A stretch of 64,000 bases of DNA from Sisyra terminalis (Eukaryota; Arthropoda; Insecta; Neuroptera; Sisyridae), in the NCBI GenBank assembly GCA_958496175.1, contig OY292274.1, positions 62,878,630-62,942,629 on the forward strand. The letters are read 5' to 3'. The position numbers were made by a program, and so were the translations under genes. The first letter of the stretch is position 1. Every line of letters starts with the position of its first letter. This document shows positions 9,300-21,300 of the stretch, piece after piece. The notes under the pieces are model-generated. The model was not told the origin of the DNA. It was given only the letters and a program-made list of their open reading frames with translations, and ran no database searches.

Positions 9300-12200
9300 T
9301 TATTCCAACGTTTCACAGCTTTGCAATCCCGAGCAGAAATGCAACATTAGTATGGAAAGGGCATGAATTTTCGAGTCTGCTTGGCCAATTAGGAATGCAA
9401 TCCGAGCTTTTTCGGTTTCTGATATGTTTTTGTTGCTTTTTTGTGCCAAATCGTCATATTCGTTTCGTTGCAGGTCCAAAACATTTCTAACTTTCGTCAT
9501 CTGAAAATAAATTGTTTTAATTAAATTAATTTGGAAGGGAAGTTAATGAATTTTACCGTTGAGGTAATTTTAGTGGTTCGCTCTTCTGTTGGAAGATTTT
9601 TGAACAAATTTTTGCTGGAGTCTTTGGCCATTTCCATGATATTGTCGTTGTGAATGCACTGGACGAGGTGGTCTAAAATAATTGTCATGTTTGCATCGCT
9701 TTCCGAGTCGTTATTGCACAGATTTTCCAGCAAAGATGTGCATTCAGTGAACGGATTTAGTGTTATGAAAGACATTTTTCTTTTTGGTGTATGTTGAGCT
9801 GATGGCGGTAGACTGATGGACTGTTGATTTCCCTCTGAATTATTGTCTAAAAAAATCAGTGGAAATAGGTTTCATATTTGAAATGGTTTTGAGCAAATTT
9901 CTTACCTGGAACTACTAAATTGTGGGCAGAACTAACTCGTTTCATATTTCCGATTTCAATCGGATTACTAAGTGCACTGAAACTTTGTCGATGGTAATCC
10001 AAAGATGTGATTTCTTCATTTTCTTCTTCGCATGATACTGTGGTTGTGACGGTGGGATGTGGATATACTCCATCGTTTTGATCTTTCATTAGAATATCTT
10101 GGTTTGATGACACGCACGAAGTGCTTACTTGGCATTTTTCGATACATTTTTTGTGGCAACACATGGCACAGTTTCGGCATTGCATCGCATCTTTTAACCA
10201 AATCTAATAATTCCGAGAAAAAAAATACATAAAAAAGTTTAAATTCCATTGTGAGGACTTACTTTCTTTGTGCAAAAATCACATTGGGTAGAACGATGGA
10301 AATGTGTGCGAATAAAATCGTGTTTTGGATTTTCCACCAACAAATCAAATTTCGCGCTTTCGTCGATTATTTCGTAGGATTCATTGACGTCACATTCGGA
10401 AGGAATATAGGTGCATGATAGTAATATATCTCCGTGACATAGATAGGGATTGTAGCCCGAATGGGTAGCAAATTCTCTGAAAAATATAATTATATCAAAG
10501 TATTATTAACACGTAACATTAATGTCTTCGGGATCTTTAAAGAAGATAGTATGTAGCGACTGGGCTAAAAAAATCGACTATTTTTTTTTTGAAAAGTATA
10601 TCGAAAATATTGTTCAAGGTAACAAAAAAAAATATCGGAAAGGTTTGAACCCTTAATATTAATATTAAGAGGTCTTTCATCTTTAATTTCGATTTTTTAT
10701 TTTTGCTTTCATTTTTGCGTCAATGCTGTCAAATTATCAAGGTAAAAAAATTCATCTGCACATATATTTATAGAAAATTAAAATCCCTACAAAAAGGTCC
10801 TTTTAAAAATTTTCGCTAGACACGCCGTTTCCGAATAATCAAGCTTCAGACATTGATATAATTTTTAGATTTATCTTCTTTATTTTGGAATTTTGTAACT
10901 AACGATCAAATAAATATATAGAAATGAACAATATAGATTCTTGAAGGGAATTTAATGCTCTACAAAAAAGGTCTCCCAACATTTTTACATAAAATCACTT
11001 TTTCAAAAGTTATTCGCAGTTAAAGTTGAATGAAATATTAAATTAATAACATTAAAATAAATCTACGTTTTCGTGTAATAAATAGCTGTTAACCGAGAAT
11101 AGGTTTGGATATATTGTGAAATTCAGATATTTCAGGCTATAAGATTGATAAAATGATAATTTTCGATGATGTAAAATATCAATTTGTCCCACTGAGTGAA
11201 AGAAAATTGGTTCCAAAACGAAAAAAACAACAATTTAATTTTTCCTTCAACTTTAATTGTTAATAACTTTTGAAAAAGGGATTTTATGTAAAGACGTTAA
11301 GAGACCTTTTTTGTAGAGCATTAAATTCCCTTCAAGAATCTATATTGTTCATTTCTATATATTTATTTGTTTGTTAGTCACAAAATTTCAAAATAAAGAA
11401 GATAAATCTAAAAATTATATCAATGTCTGAAGCTTGATTATTCGGAAACGGCGTATCTGGCGAACATTTTCAAAAAGAGGTTTTTTGTAGAGAATTTAAT
11501 TTTCTATAAATATATGCACACATATTCTTTTTTACCTTGGTAGCTTGACAGTATTGACCCAAAAATGAAAGCACAAATAAAAAATCGAAATTAAAGATGA
11601 TAGACCTCTTAGTATTAATATTAAGGGCTCAAACCTTCCCGATATTTTTTTTTACCTTGAACAATATTTTCGATATACTTTACAAAAAAAAAAAAAAAAT
11701 AGTCGATTATTTTGGCCCAGGGTAGTATGCAGACAATTCAGGTTACATATATATACCCCAATTTAATAAACCAATTTTTACTTTACAATGTGGACCAATT
11801 AGTTTGAAATTATTCTCAAACATCTTAGGTAATAATGTTTAATTAAGTTTTCCCCAACATTCAAATTATTAAAACTAACTTTTCTTTTTTTTCAAATATT
11901 TGAATGGAATTGTTGTTAAAACAATAACTTTTCACATTTGTGAATCATTTCTAATTGTATTTTTAAGCAATTTAAATTGAATTTATATTTATCCATAATA
12001 AATTATTTAAAGAAAAATAATACTTACTGATATGGTGTAGTCATATCTGGAGGTAACAATGCATATTGATTTATATAACGACCAATATTAGATTCTGCAC
12101 ACTCATTTAAAACCAACGACAATGGAATATTTAAATATCCCAACAGAACATCTTCAGTTTGAGTACTATCGTTTTTTTTTCCCCAAACATTAATATTAAG

Positions 12201-15200
12201 ATATTTATATTCCTTTTTCAATTGAAATTGATAGTTTTCATTGCATTCGATACTCGAACTGTAATTTACAGGGGCGGATATGAAGGAAATTTTTTCCTCG
12301 GTCAACGAAAAAGTTTTCGTTTCGCCCATTTCCAATACTGCATTTTTGTTATTATCTCCTTCGTCTTTTGGTATGGTTTCAATGGAACTATTTTCGTCTT
12401 TTTCATCGTGTTTTAACAGTTCTTCTTTATAATGAGTCTTGGCTCGATCGGGTGAATTGGACGAGGAAATGTTTGGCGAACTTTTCGTACTACTGTCGGT
12501 CGAATTTTTGTCGATGGACGTTTTTCTTTTGCGTAACGTAAAGTTACCGATGGTGTGTGCAAGTTTGGAAATGTTTTCGTTGCTCGATGAAATCATTTTG
12601 GGAATTCGGTAGTCGAGGCCACTGCGGGAAAATCTACCGTCAGGTTTGTGGGGTGTTGTTTTAGGTTCGGGGATGTCTTCCGGAAATTTTTCCGTTTCGG
12701 TTAAATTGTTTTCACTCTCGGTTTTGGTGATTGTAGTGAGTGGTTCTTTTGGATCATATTGGGCGGTTGATGAGTTAACGATTCTATAATTTGATACTTT
12801 ACGTTCTACGCGGATGTTGAACGTAGTTGCGGTTAGCGATTTGAATAGTTTGGCGATTTGTGTTACGTTTTGTACGGATTTTCCGTCAACCGCTAAAATT
12901 CGATCGCCTCGTTTTAAACCGGCCTTTTGTGCGGGGCTATTGGCAACAATTGTTTCGGCCGTTACGTCTTGAAAATTGCTTTTTGTGGCTTTTGATTCGG
13001 GCGGCTTTTGTGCTTCGGACTTAAAAACAACACCAAGATTTTGTTGCTTCTGTTTGCTGACGCAAAGATCAATGGTGACGAAGAAAATAATGTCTTCTGC
13101 AACTTGTTTGCTTCGAAACGAAACCCAAGCAAAAGAATCTAAAAATATAAATAAAAACATTTTTTTTATTGGAAAGTTGTATACAGTTTGGGTTAAAAAA
13201 CTCATGTAATTTTCTTTTCCAATCTTTATATATCTTTTTAATATTCTCATAATACTTAAAACCAATAATATATTTCAACTATCATTTGAATTTACTGAAA
13301 ATTGAAAGAATATTGCTACATTGTTTAAAACCATTAACCGAATAAAATTTGGTTGGAGTTCCAGTTATATTTAAACCAAAGGGTCTAGCAGGATTCACAT
13401 GGCGAGTTGGCCCCCAAATAGGAACCTATGTCGAAACTTATGTTAAAATATCGGCTTGATATACAAACACATTTTATATACTTTTCGCGACCAAATTCCT
13501 CTTGGACTTTGAGATATGGGCAAAAATGTACCCCCGCATGGCTATTTTTCAAAGTTATATATCTCAAAAACTAATTAAGCTAGAGAAGTGAAACCAACGC
13601 GAGACTTTAGATTATTTAACAGAGTATATCATATATTTTTTTGAAATTATTAGGAAACAAAGTTATACAAAAAAAAATCCAAAAAATAAATCAAATATTT
13701 TTTTTATGTGTTCTCTGAAAATGACAATCACGAAAAAAATATATTTTATTCTTCTACATGAGCACTATAACTCATAAAAATTGCGTGAAAAAATAGTTGG
13801 TGCAACACCTTGAAAAAAATAAAATGTGATTTACGCCTAATAGTATACCTGAGTTTTATTTTTTTTTCGAAGTGTTGCACCAACTTTTTTTTCATAAAAC
13901 TTCAATAAAAAATAGGTCACACATAGAAGCAAAACATATATTATTTTCATAATTGTAAGTCACAGGAAACATTTGAAAAATTATTTTAATAGTTTTTTTT
14001 GTTTTTCTATATTTACTATTAAGATGAGTTCTTTTAAGATCAAAATAATTGATCCCAAAAAAAATAACTAGTGTTCAATTTCTATTAAAATAAGAATAAA
14101 AAAAGTTACCGTCAGTGTTATAATTTATTATAACTGGAATTGAACACTAGTTGCTTTTTTTTTTTCTTTTGGGATCAATTATTTTTATCTTGGAAGTTAT
14201 CATCTTAAGTCTAAATATAGAAAAACAAAAAAACTAATAATTTTTTTTCTATGTTTCCTTAGACTTACAATTATGAAAATAATATATGTTTTGCTCCTGT
14301 ATGTGGCCTATTTTTTATTAAAATTTTGTGAAAAAAAAGTTGGTGCAACACTTCGAAAAAAAATAAAACCGAGGTATACTATTAGGCGTAAATCACATTT
14401 CATTTTTTTTCAAGGTGTTGCACCAACAATTTTTTCACGCAATTTTTATGAGTCATAGAGCTCATGTAGAAGCATAAAATATATTTTTTTCGTGATTGTC
14501 ATTTTCAGAGAACACATTAAAAAACAATTATTTCATTTGTTTTTTCGATTTTTTTTTGTATAACTTTTTTTTCTAAAAATTTCAAAAAAATATATGATAT
14601 ACTCTGTAAAATAATCTAAAGTCTCGCGTTGATTTCACTTCTCTAGCTTCATTAGTTTTTGAGATATATAACTTTGAAAAATAGCCATGCGGGGGGACAT
14701 TTTTGCCCATATCTCAAAGTCCAAGAGGAATTTGGTCGCGAAAAGTATAAAAAATGTGTTTGTATATCAAGCCGATAGTTTAACAGAAGTTTCGACATAG
14801 GTTCCTATTTGGGGGCCAACTCACCATGTGGATCCTGCTAGACCCTTTCATTGAATTTGGTCCAGAGACATAAAACAATAAAGAGATGTCAAAGAAGCAA
14901 AGTTACATTAAATTTAATACTAAATTTAATACTATATTTCAAGTGCTGAATATTGATATAAAGTCTAAAATATTGACAATCGAAATGTAATTCCCCTGAT
15001 CATGTGCCGGTTAAAAGTGATTAATTCGAGAACAAAAAGAAACTGTAAGTCTTATTATCTACAATTTTACACAAGTAATTTACTTTAATATTGATTTTTT
15101 CTTGCATTAAATCACAAGATTACTGTAGTATTTTTAAATTTGATTTGATTTTGTAGATCAAATACCAGAGGAATCTTACCAATGGTCAGCGTAGTATAAA

Positions 15201-16527
15201 TGGATGAAATACTCTCATTAAAAACCAATCGTGTTATTTCAATATTAGTCACTTCCAAAATGCCGGCACTGATTGGAATTTCCGGATATTCGTTTTCCAA
15301 TAAAAAGTCTGTTTTATAAAAGAATGGTTTGTATCTGCAATAAATGGAAGAATAAGTTTCATAATATTTATTTGTTTTCAGACTTGTTTTGTACCGAATT
15401 TTGTAACTCGGAAGTGTATGTTTCCGTTTAATTGCACGTTTAATTTGATTAATAATTAGACTGGTTATGTTGGATTGTAATTGACGTCCTTGGAATTGGG
15501 ATTCGACTTCCAAGTCTATTTTTGGATCTTCGTGAAAAGACAAAGACCAGTGTGTATAGGGAAACCTTGTGAACTGTAATCGCACCAAACCATGAACTTG
15601 TTTAACTAAAACATACAAATATATCATATGAAGAGATAAGTAATTGTCAATAGGAGAGTCCATAATGATAATGATATTTGATTGATAGATCGTCATTATA
15701 ACTGAGATGTACAAATTGAAAATGATCTCGTACCAGTTATCGACAGATAAGCAGTCTTTCCGAATTTCATTTTGGCGTCCACCGACAACTGGAAATTGCC
15801 GCAATATTCTATTTCTGAACACAAATCCAATGTTTCGATATAGGAATTTTTTTCACTCATTTTTATAGCACCAACCGTTATGTTTTTTATGTTCGGAAAT
15901 TGTGAACCCAAATTTAAGTCGCGAATCTGCAAGAATGTTGTTTCACAATGAATTAGTTACTGGATTTTTTATGAACCAAATTTGGATAGGAGTCAAGTAA
16001 ATTTGTGGGGGACTGGTGAGAAAAGAAAAGCCGAAAGAAATAAGAATTCTTATTATAATGATTCAAGGAGTTCGATTCAAGTAAATCGTCTTTTCTTACT
16101 GTGATTTCTTCAAAGAATTTTCCCGTCGTTGTTTTCGTCAGAAGTTCATCGAATTCCAGTGACAATTTCCGATGAAACCATCGCTTAATTGCATTTGAGT
16201 GCCGCAATTCGTAGAAGAGAAATTGCAACAAGAAACTGATGGCAACACTTGGCTGATCAATTTTCTCGTCGTCATTTTTCGAAAATAAATGTTTCTGTAA
16301 ATCCTAAAACGAAAATTGACTGGTCGAAAAGAAAAAAAAAAAGATTAATCATTGCTAATACTGACTTCCGGTAGGCGAAACTTTTCCAGAAACGGCTTCT
16401 TCGGAGGTCCAACTACCGGATTTCGTTGCATATATTTGGCTAAAAAGTAATACTGTAACACTAGCGTTAAAATCATACCGCCGACAATCGACACTAATAT
16501 ATTAAAAACGGCACTAAAAAACTCCAT
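9300..16527 (-). CDS. PDZD8: PDZ domain-containing protein 8 (SMP lipid-transfer protein)
   Basis: In its family PDZD8 is an ER membrane protein at contacts with mitochondria and endolysosomes, moving lipids through its SMP domain. Exons on the minus strand: 16527-16366, 16303-16100, 15926-15734, 15605-15395, 15334-15180, 13138-12028, 10476-10263, 10203-9906, 9846-9557, 9500-9300; all phases join, giving 1012 residues (human 1154). An N-terminal membrane helix (residues about 8-30) anchors it. The SMP domain spans about 60-290. The PDZ domain (about 340-422) has the core SPAQKAGLKRGDRILAVDG. A C2-like beta region (about 600-720) includes YLNINVWG and LLGYLNIPLS. A C1 zinc finger (about 732-785) shows HFHRSTQCDFC, CRNCAMCCHKKC and EKC, the expected His/Cys ligands. 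A helical C-terminus follows. Introns 5 and 6 each carry a large foldback element. The 60-nt intron 15394-15335 is stop-free and a multiple of three, so retention would stay in frame. Confidence 0.94.
10557..11722. mobile_element. Mutator-like foldback element in a PDZD8 intron
   Basis: The left arm begins near CTGGGCTAAAAAAATCGAC (10560) and is mirrored to GCCCAG at 11715-11720. The arms of about 450-500 bp are strongly complementary, for example the AAATCGAAATTAAAGATG block near 11585 against the region near 10690. The core (about 11040-11220) is less symmetrical. Imperfect 10-bp flanks TAGTATGTAG (10547-10556) and TAGTATGCAG (11723-11732) look like a target duplication of the 9-11 bp size used by Mutator-like elements. 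There is no transposase frame. It sits in the same 1.55-kb intron as otherwise unremarkable DNA and would form a long hairpin in PDZD8 pre-mRNA. Confidence 0.75.
13381..14845. mobile_element. 1.46-kb palindromic element in a PDZD8 intron
   Basis: The ends GGGTCTAGCAGGATTCACAT (13381) and its mirror at 14826-14845 begin arms of some 600-700 bp. The region 13400-13620 and the region 14600-14830 match closely in inverted orientation. Nested shorter inverted motifs built on GTTGGTGCAACAC recur four times (near 13798, 13878, 14338 and 14413). No transposase frame or clear target duplication is present. It occupies most of the intron between coding exons 5 and 6. Confidence 0.75.
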
Positions 16528-17353
16528 TTTCGAGAATGGAAGTCACTTAAAAAATTAGTGAAATTTGTCAATTGTTAGTGGAATTTTAACAATATTGGGG
16601 AAACATTTTCGGGAGCACCTGATCGGTGCTGTTTTAGCCACACATTTGTTTTGTGTAGAATGTTAGGAAAAATCAATACCCGGCATGTCTGTCGGTCTGT
16701 TGTTGATTGCGCGTCACAAACCTAATCACAGCTCGACATGCATCGGCAACATTTATTTCCAGCCACAATATGTAAATATCTTAATAGTTGCATTCATATA
16801 TTTCTCGATTCAACAATATCATTAGTGCAAATACATTGTAAAACATGAAACTAACATATAACTGCTATATGTCTAGCACTATAATGAATCGTTTATTTTG
16901 AAAATGGTGCTAGTACATTGTTGCATAAAAAAACTTCACAATTACTTCATACTTGGAACAGTTACAAATACCGATTTGGTATTATTAATATGAAAAAGGG
17001 CATTATTTTTTATAAATGATTTATTTCTGGGTGAAATAAAAAAGGAAAAATTCAAAATTCAGAAAAGTATTGCTTTAAAAACTATTACCAATCAAAAAGC
17101 AACGATATCGTATGTAATAATTGGTTTTGAATTAAAATTACAAACGACAAAACTGTCGTTTAAAATTAATTCTATAAATTACGATCATGGAAAAATTTTT
17201 GGAAAAACAACTTTGAATTTGAAAACTGCTCTTTTTAAAATTAAAGAAAAAATTCTTGGATATTTTGATATTGCCAGGATACAAGTTTTAAAGCAATTCT
17301 AATAAGAAATTTAACAATAAAAAAAATAATAAAGTAAAAATTTTATAAATACC
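16528..17353. other. PDZD8 5' flank and presumptive promoter region
   Basis: Only about 830 bp separate the PDZD8 start codon from the first recognisable satellite sequence. The first 230 bp upstream of the ATG are the least AT-rich part and probably contain the 5' UTR and promoter. No TATA-like or other diagnostic promoter motif can be asserted. The remainder is AT-rich and featureless. Confidence 0.4.
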
Positions 17354-18310
17354 CATAGATTTAAATACAAATTATCATAACGCATTTGCGTTAAGGATGA
17401 TTCTAGCTAAAATATTATGCTCAGTATCAGCGAAAAAATTCATCCCTTATTTTCTTTTTGCCACTTGAAAATTGTCACACAGGACTATAGCACACAGGAC
17501 TAAAATATTTTCACATTTCTATTCACGTAAAGGCCTTGTTTGATAATCCGTTTTGAAAAATAGTCCTTATGAGGAAAAGTCACCCCCCGAAAAACATGGA
17601 ATTTCAAGGCTAATTTGGTGCATGCATTTTTACCTCGTTAACTTCCCGTTTTGATTTTCCATGGATCTAGGCTTTAAATGATAAATTTCTTTATGCATTT
17701 GCGTTAAGGATGATTAAAGGTAAAATATTATGCTCAATGTCAGCGATAAAAACCATCCTCTATATTCTTATTGAGCACTTGAAAATTGTCCTTTTTGAAA
17801 CTTTGGAACGATATTGCGGGTGTCCTTTTGCACACAGAACAAAAATGTTTTCACATTTCTATTCACGTAAAGGCCTTGTTTGATAATCCGTTTTGAAAAA
17901 TATTGCTTATAAGGAAAAGTGACCCCCCAAAAAGCATGGAATTTGAAGGCAAATTTGGTCCAGGCATTTTTACCTCGTTAACTTCCCGTTTTGATTTTCC
18001 AAGGATCTAGGCTTTAAATGTTAATTATATTAATGCATTTGCGTTAAGGATGATTAAAGCTAAATTATTATGCTCAGTGTTACCGAAAAAAACCATCCCT
18101 TATATCCTTTTTGGGCACTTGAAAATTGTCCTTTTTGAAACTTTGGAACGATATTGCGGGTGTCCTTTTGCACACACAACAAAAATGTTTTCACATTTCT
18201 ATTCACGTAAAGGCCTTGTTTGATAATCCGTTTTGAAAAATATTGCTTATAATGAAAGTGACCCTCAAAAAGCATGGAATTTCAAGGCAAATTTGGTGCA
18301 TGCATTTTTA

Positions 18311-21300
18311 GCTCGATAACTTCCCGTTTTGATTTTTCAAGGATCTAGGCTTTTAATGTTAATTATATTAATGCATTTGCGTTAAGGATGATTTAAGCTA
18401 AATTATTATGCTCAATGTCACCGAAAAAAACCATCCCTTATATCCTTTTTGGGCACTTGAAAATTGTCCTTTTTGAAACTTTGGGCTGATATTGCGGGTG
18501 TCTTTTTGCACACAGGAAAAAAATGTTTTCACATTTCTATTCACGTAAAGGCCTTGTTTGATAATCCGTTTTGAAAAATATTGCTTATAAGGAAAAGTGA
18601 CCCCCCAAAAAGCATGGAATTTGAAGGCAAATTTGGTCCAGGCATTTTTACCTCGTTAACTTCCCGTTTTGATTTTCCATGGATCTAGGCTTTTAATGTT
18701 AATTATATTAATGCATTTGCGTTAAGGATGATTTAAGCTAAATTTTTATGCTCAATGTTACCGAAAAAAACCATCCCTTATATCCTTTTTGAGCACTTGA
18801 AAATTGTCCTTTTTGAAACTTTGGAAAGATATTGCGGGTGTCCTTTTGCACACAGAACAAAAATTTTTTCACATTTCTATTCACGTAAAGGCCTTGTTTG
18901 ATAATCCGTTTTGAAAAATAGTTCTTATAAGGAAAAGTGACCCCCCAAAAAGCATGGAATTTCAAGGCAAATTTGGTGCATGCATTTTTACCTCGTTAAT
19001 TTCTCGTTTTGATTTTCCATGGATCTAGGCTTTTAATGTTAATTATATTAATGCATTTGCGTTAAGGATGATTTGAGCTAAATTTTTATGCTCTTTGTTA
19101 CCGAAAAAAACCATCCCTTATATCCTTTTTGAGCACTTGAAAATTGTCCTTTTTGAAACTTTGGAACGATATTGCGGGTATCCTTTTGCACTCAGGACAA
19201 AAATGTTTTCTCATTTCTATTCACGTAAAGGCCTTGTTTGATAATCCGTTTTGAAAAATAGTGCTTATAAGGAAAAGTGACCCCCCAGAAAAGCATGGAA
19301 TTTCAAGGCAAATTTGGTCCATGCATTTTTACCTCGTTAACTTCCCGTTTTGATTTTCCATGGATCAAGGCTTTTAATGTTAATTATATTAATGCATTTG
19401 CGTTAAGGATGATTTAAGCTAAATTTTTATGCTCAATGTTACCGAAAAAAACCATCCCTTATATCCTTTTTGAGCACTCGAAAATTGTCTTTTTTGAAAC
19501 TTTGGAACGATATTGCGGGTGTCCTTTTGCACACAGAACAAAAATGTTTTCACATTTCTATTCACGTAAAGGCCTTGTTTGATAATCCGTTTTGAAAAAT
19601 AGTGCTTATAAGGAAAAGTGACCCCCCTGAAAAGCATGGAATTTCAAGGCAAATTTGGTGCATGCATTTTTACATCGTTAACTTCCCGTTTCGATTTTCC
19701 ATGGATCTAGGCTTTTAATGTTAATTATATTAATGCATTTGCGTTAAGGATGATTAAAGCTAAATTATTATGCTCAGTGTCACCGAAAAAAACTATCCCT
19801 TATATCCTTTTTGAGCACTCGAAAATTGTCTTTTTTGAAACTTTGGAACGATATTGCGGGTGTCCTTTTGCACACAGAACAAAAATGTTTTCACATTTCT
19901 ATTCACGTAAAGGCCTTGTTTGATAATCCGTTTTGAAAAATAGTGCTTATAAGGAAAAGTGACCCCCCTGAAAAGCATGGAATTTCAAGGCAAATTTGGT
20001 CCAGGCATTTTTACCTCGTTAACTACCCGTTTTGATTTTCCATGGATCTAGGCTTTAAATGTTAATTATATTAATGCATTTGCGTTAAGGATGATTTAAG
20101 CTAAATTTTTATGCTCAATGTTACCGAAAAAAACCATCCCTTATATCCTTTTTGAGCACTCGAAAATTGTCTTTTTTGAAACTTTGGAACGATATTGCGG
20201 GTGTCCTTTTGCACACAGAACAAAAATGTTTTCACATTTCTATTCACGTAAAGGCCTTGTTTGATAATCCGTTTTGAAAAATAGTGCTTATAAGGAAAAG
20301 TGACCCCCCTGAAAAGCATGGAATTTCAAGGCAAATTTGGTGCATGCATTTTTACCTCGTTAACTTCCCGTTTTGATTTTCCATGGATCTAGGCTTTTAA
20401 TGTTAATTATATTAATGCATTTGCGTTAAGGATGATTAAAGCTAAATTATTATGCTCAGTGTCACCGAAAAAAACTATCCCTTATATCCTTTTTGAGCAC
20501 TCGAAAATTGCCTTTTTTGAAACTTTGGAACGATATTGCGGGTGTCCTTTTGCACACAGAACAAAAATGTTTTCACATTTCTATTCACGTAAAGGCCTTG
20601 TTTGATAATCCGTTTTGAAAAATAGTGCTTATAAGGAAAAGTGACCCCCCTGAAAAGCATGGAATTTCAAGGCAAATTTGGTCCATGCATTTTTACCTCG
20701 TTAACTTCCCGTTTTGATTTTCCATGGATCTAGGCTTTTAATGTTAATTATATTAATGCATTTGCGTTAAGGATGATTAAAGCTAAATTATTATGCTCAG
20801 TGTCACCGAAAAAAACTATCCCTTATATCCTTTTTGAGCACTCGAAAATTGTCTTTTTTGAAACTTTGGAACGATATTGCGGGTGTCCTTTTGCACACAG
20901 AACAAAAATGTTTTCACATTTCTATTCACGTAAAGGCCTTGTTTGATAATCCGTTTTGAAAAATAGTGCTTATAAGGAAAAGTGACCCCCCTGAAAAGCA
21001 TGGAATTTCAAGGCAAATTTGGTGCATGCATTTTTAGCTCGATAACTTCCCGTTTTGATTTTTCAAGGATCTAGGCTTTTAATGTTAATTATATTAATGC
21101 ATTTGCGTTAAGGATGATTTAAGCTAAATTATTATGCTCAATGTCACCGAAAAAAACCATCCCTTATATCCTTTTTGGGCACTTGAAAATTGTCCTTTTT
21201 GAAACTTTGGGCTGATATTGCGGGTGTCTTTTTGCACACAGGAAAAAAATGTTTTCACATTACTATTCACGTAAAGGCCTTGTTTGATAATCCGTTTTGA

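Noticed and set aside
9299..9304. AATAAA overlapping the PDZD8 stop as the functional poly(A) signal
   Set aside because: It would leave almost no 3' UTR. It is noted as a coincidence of the stop codon context.
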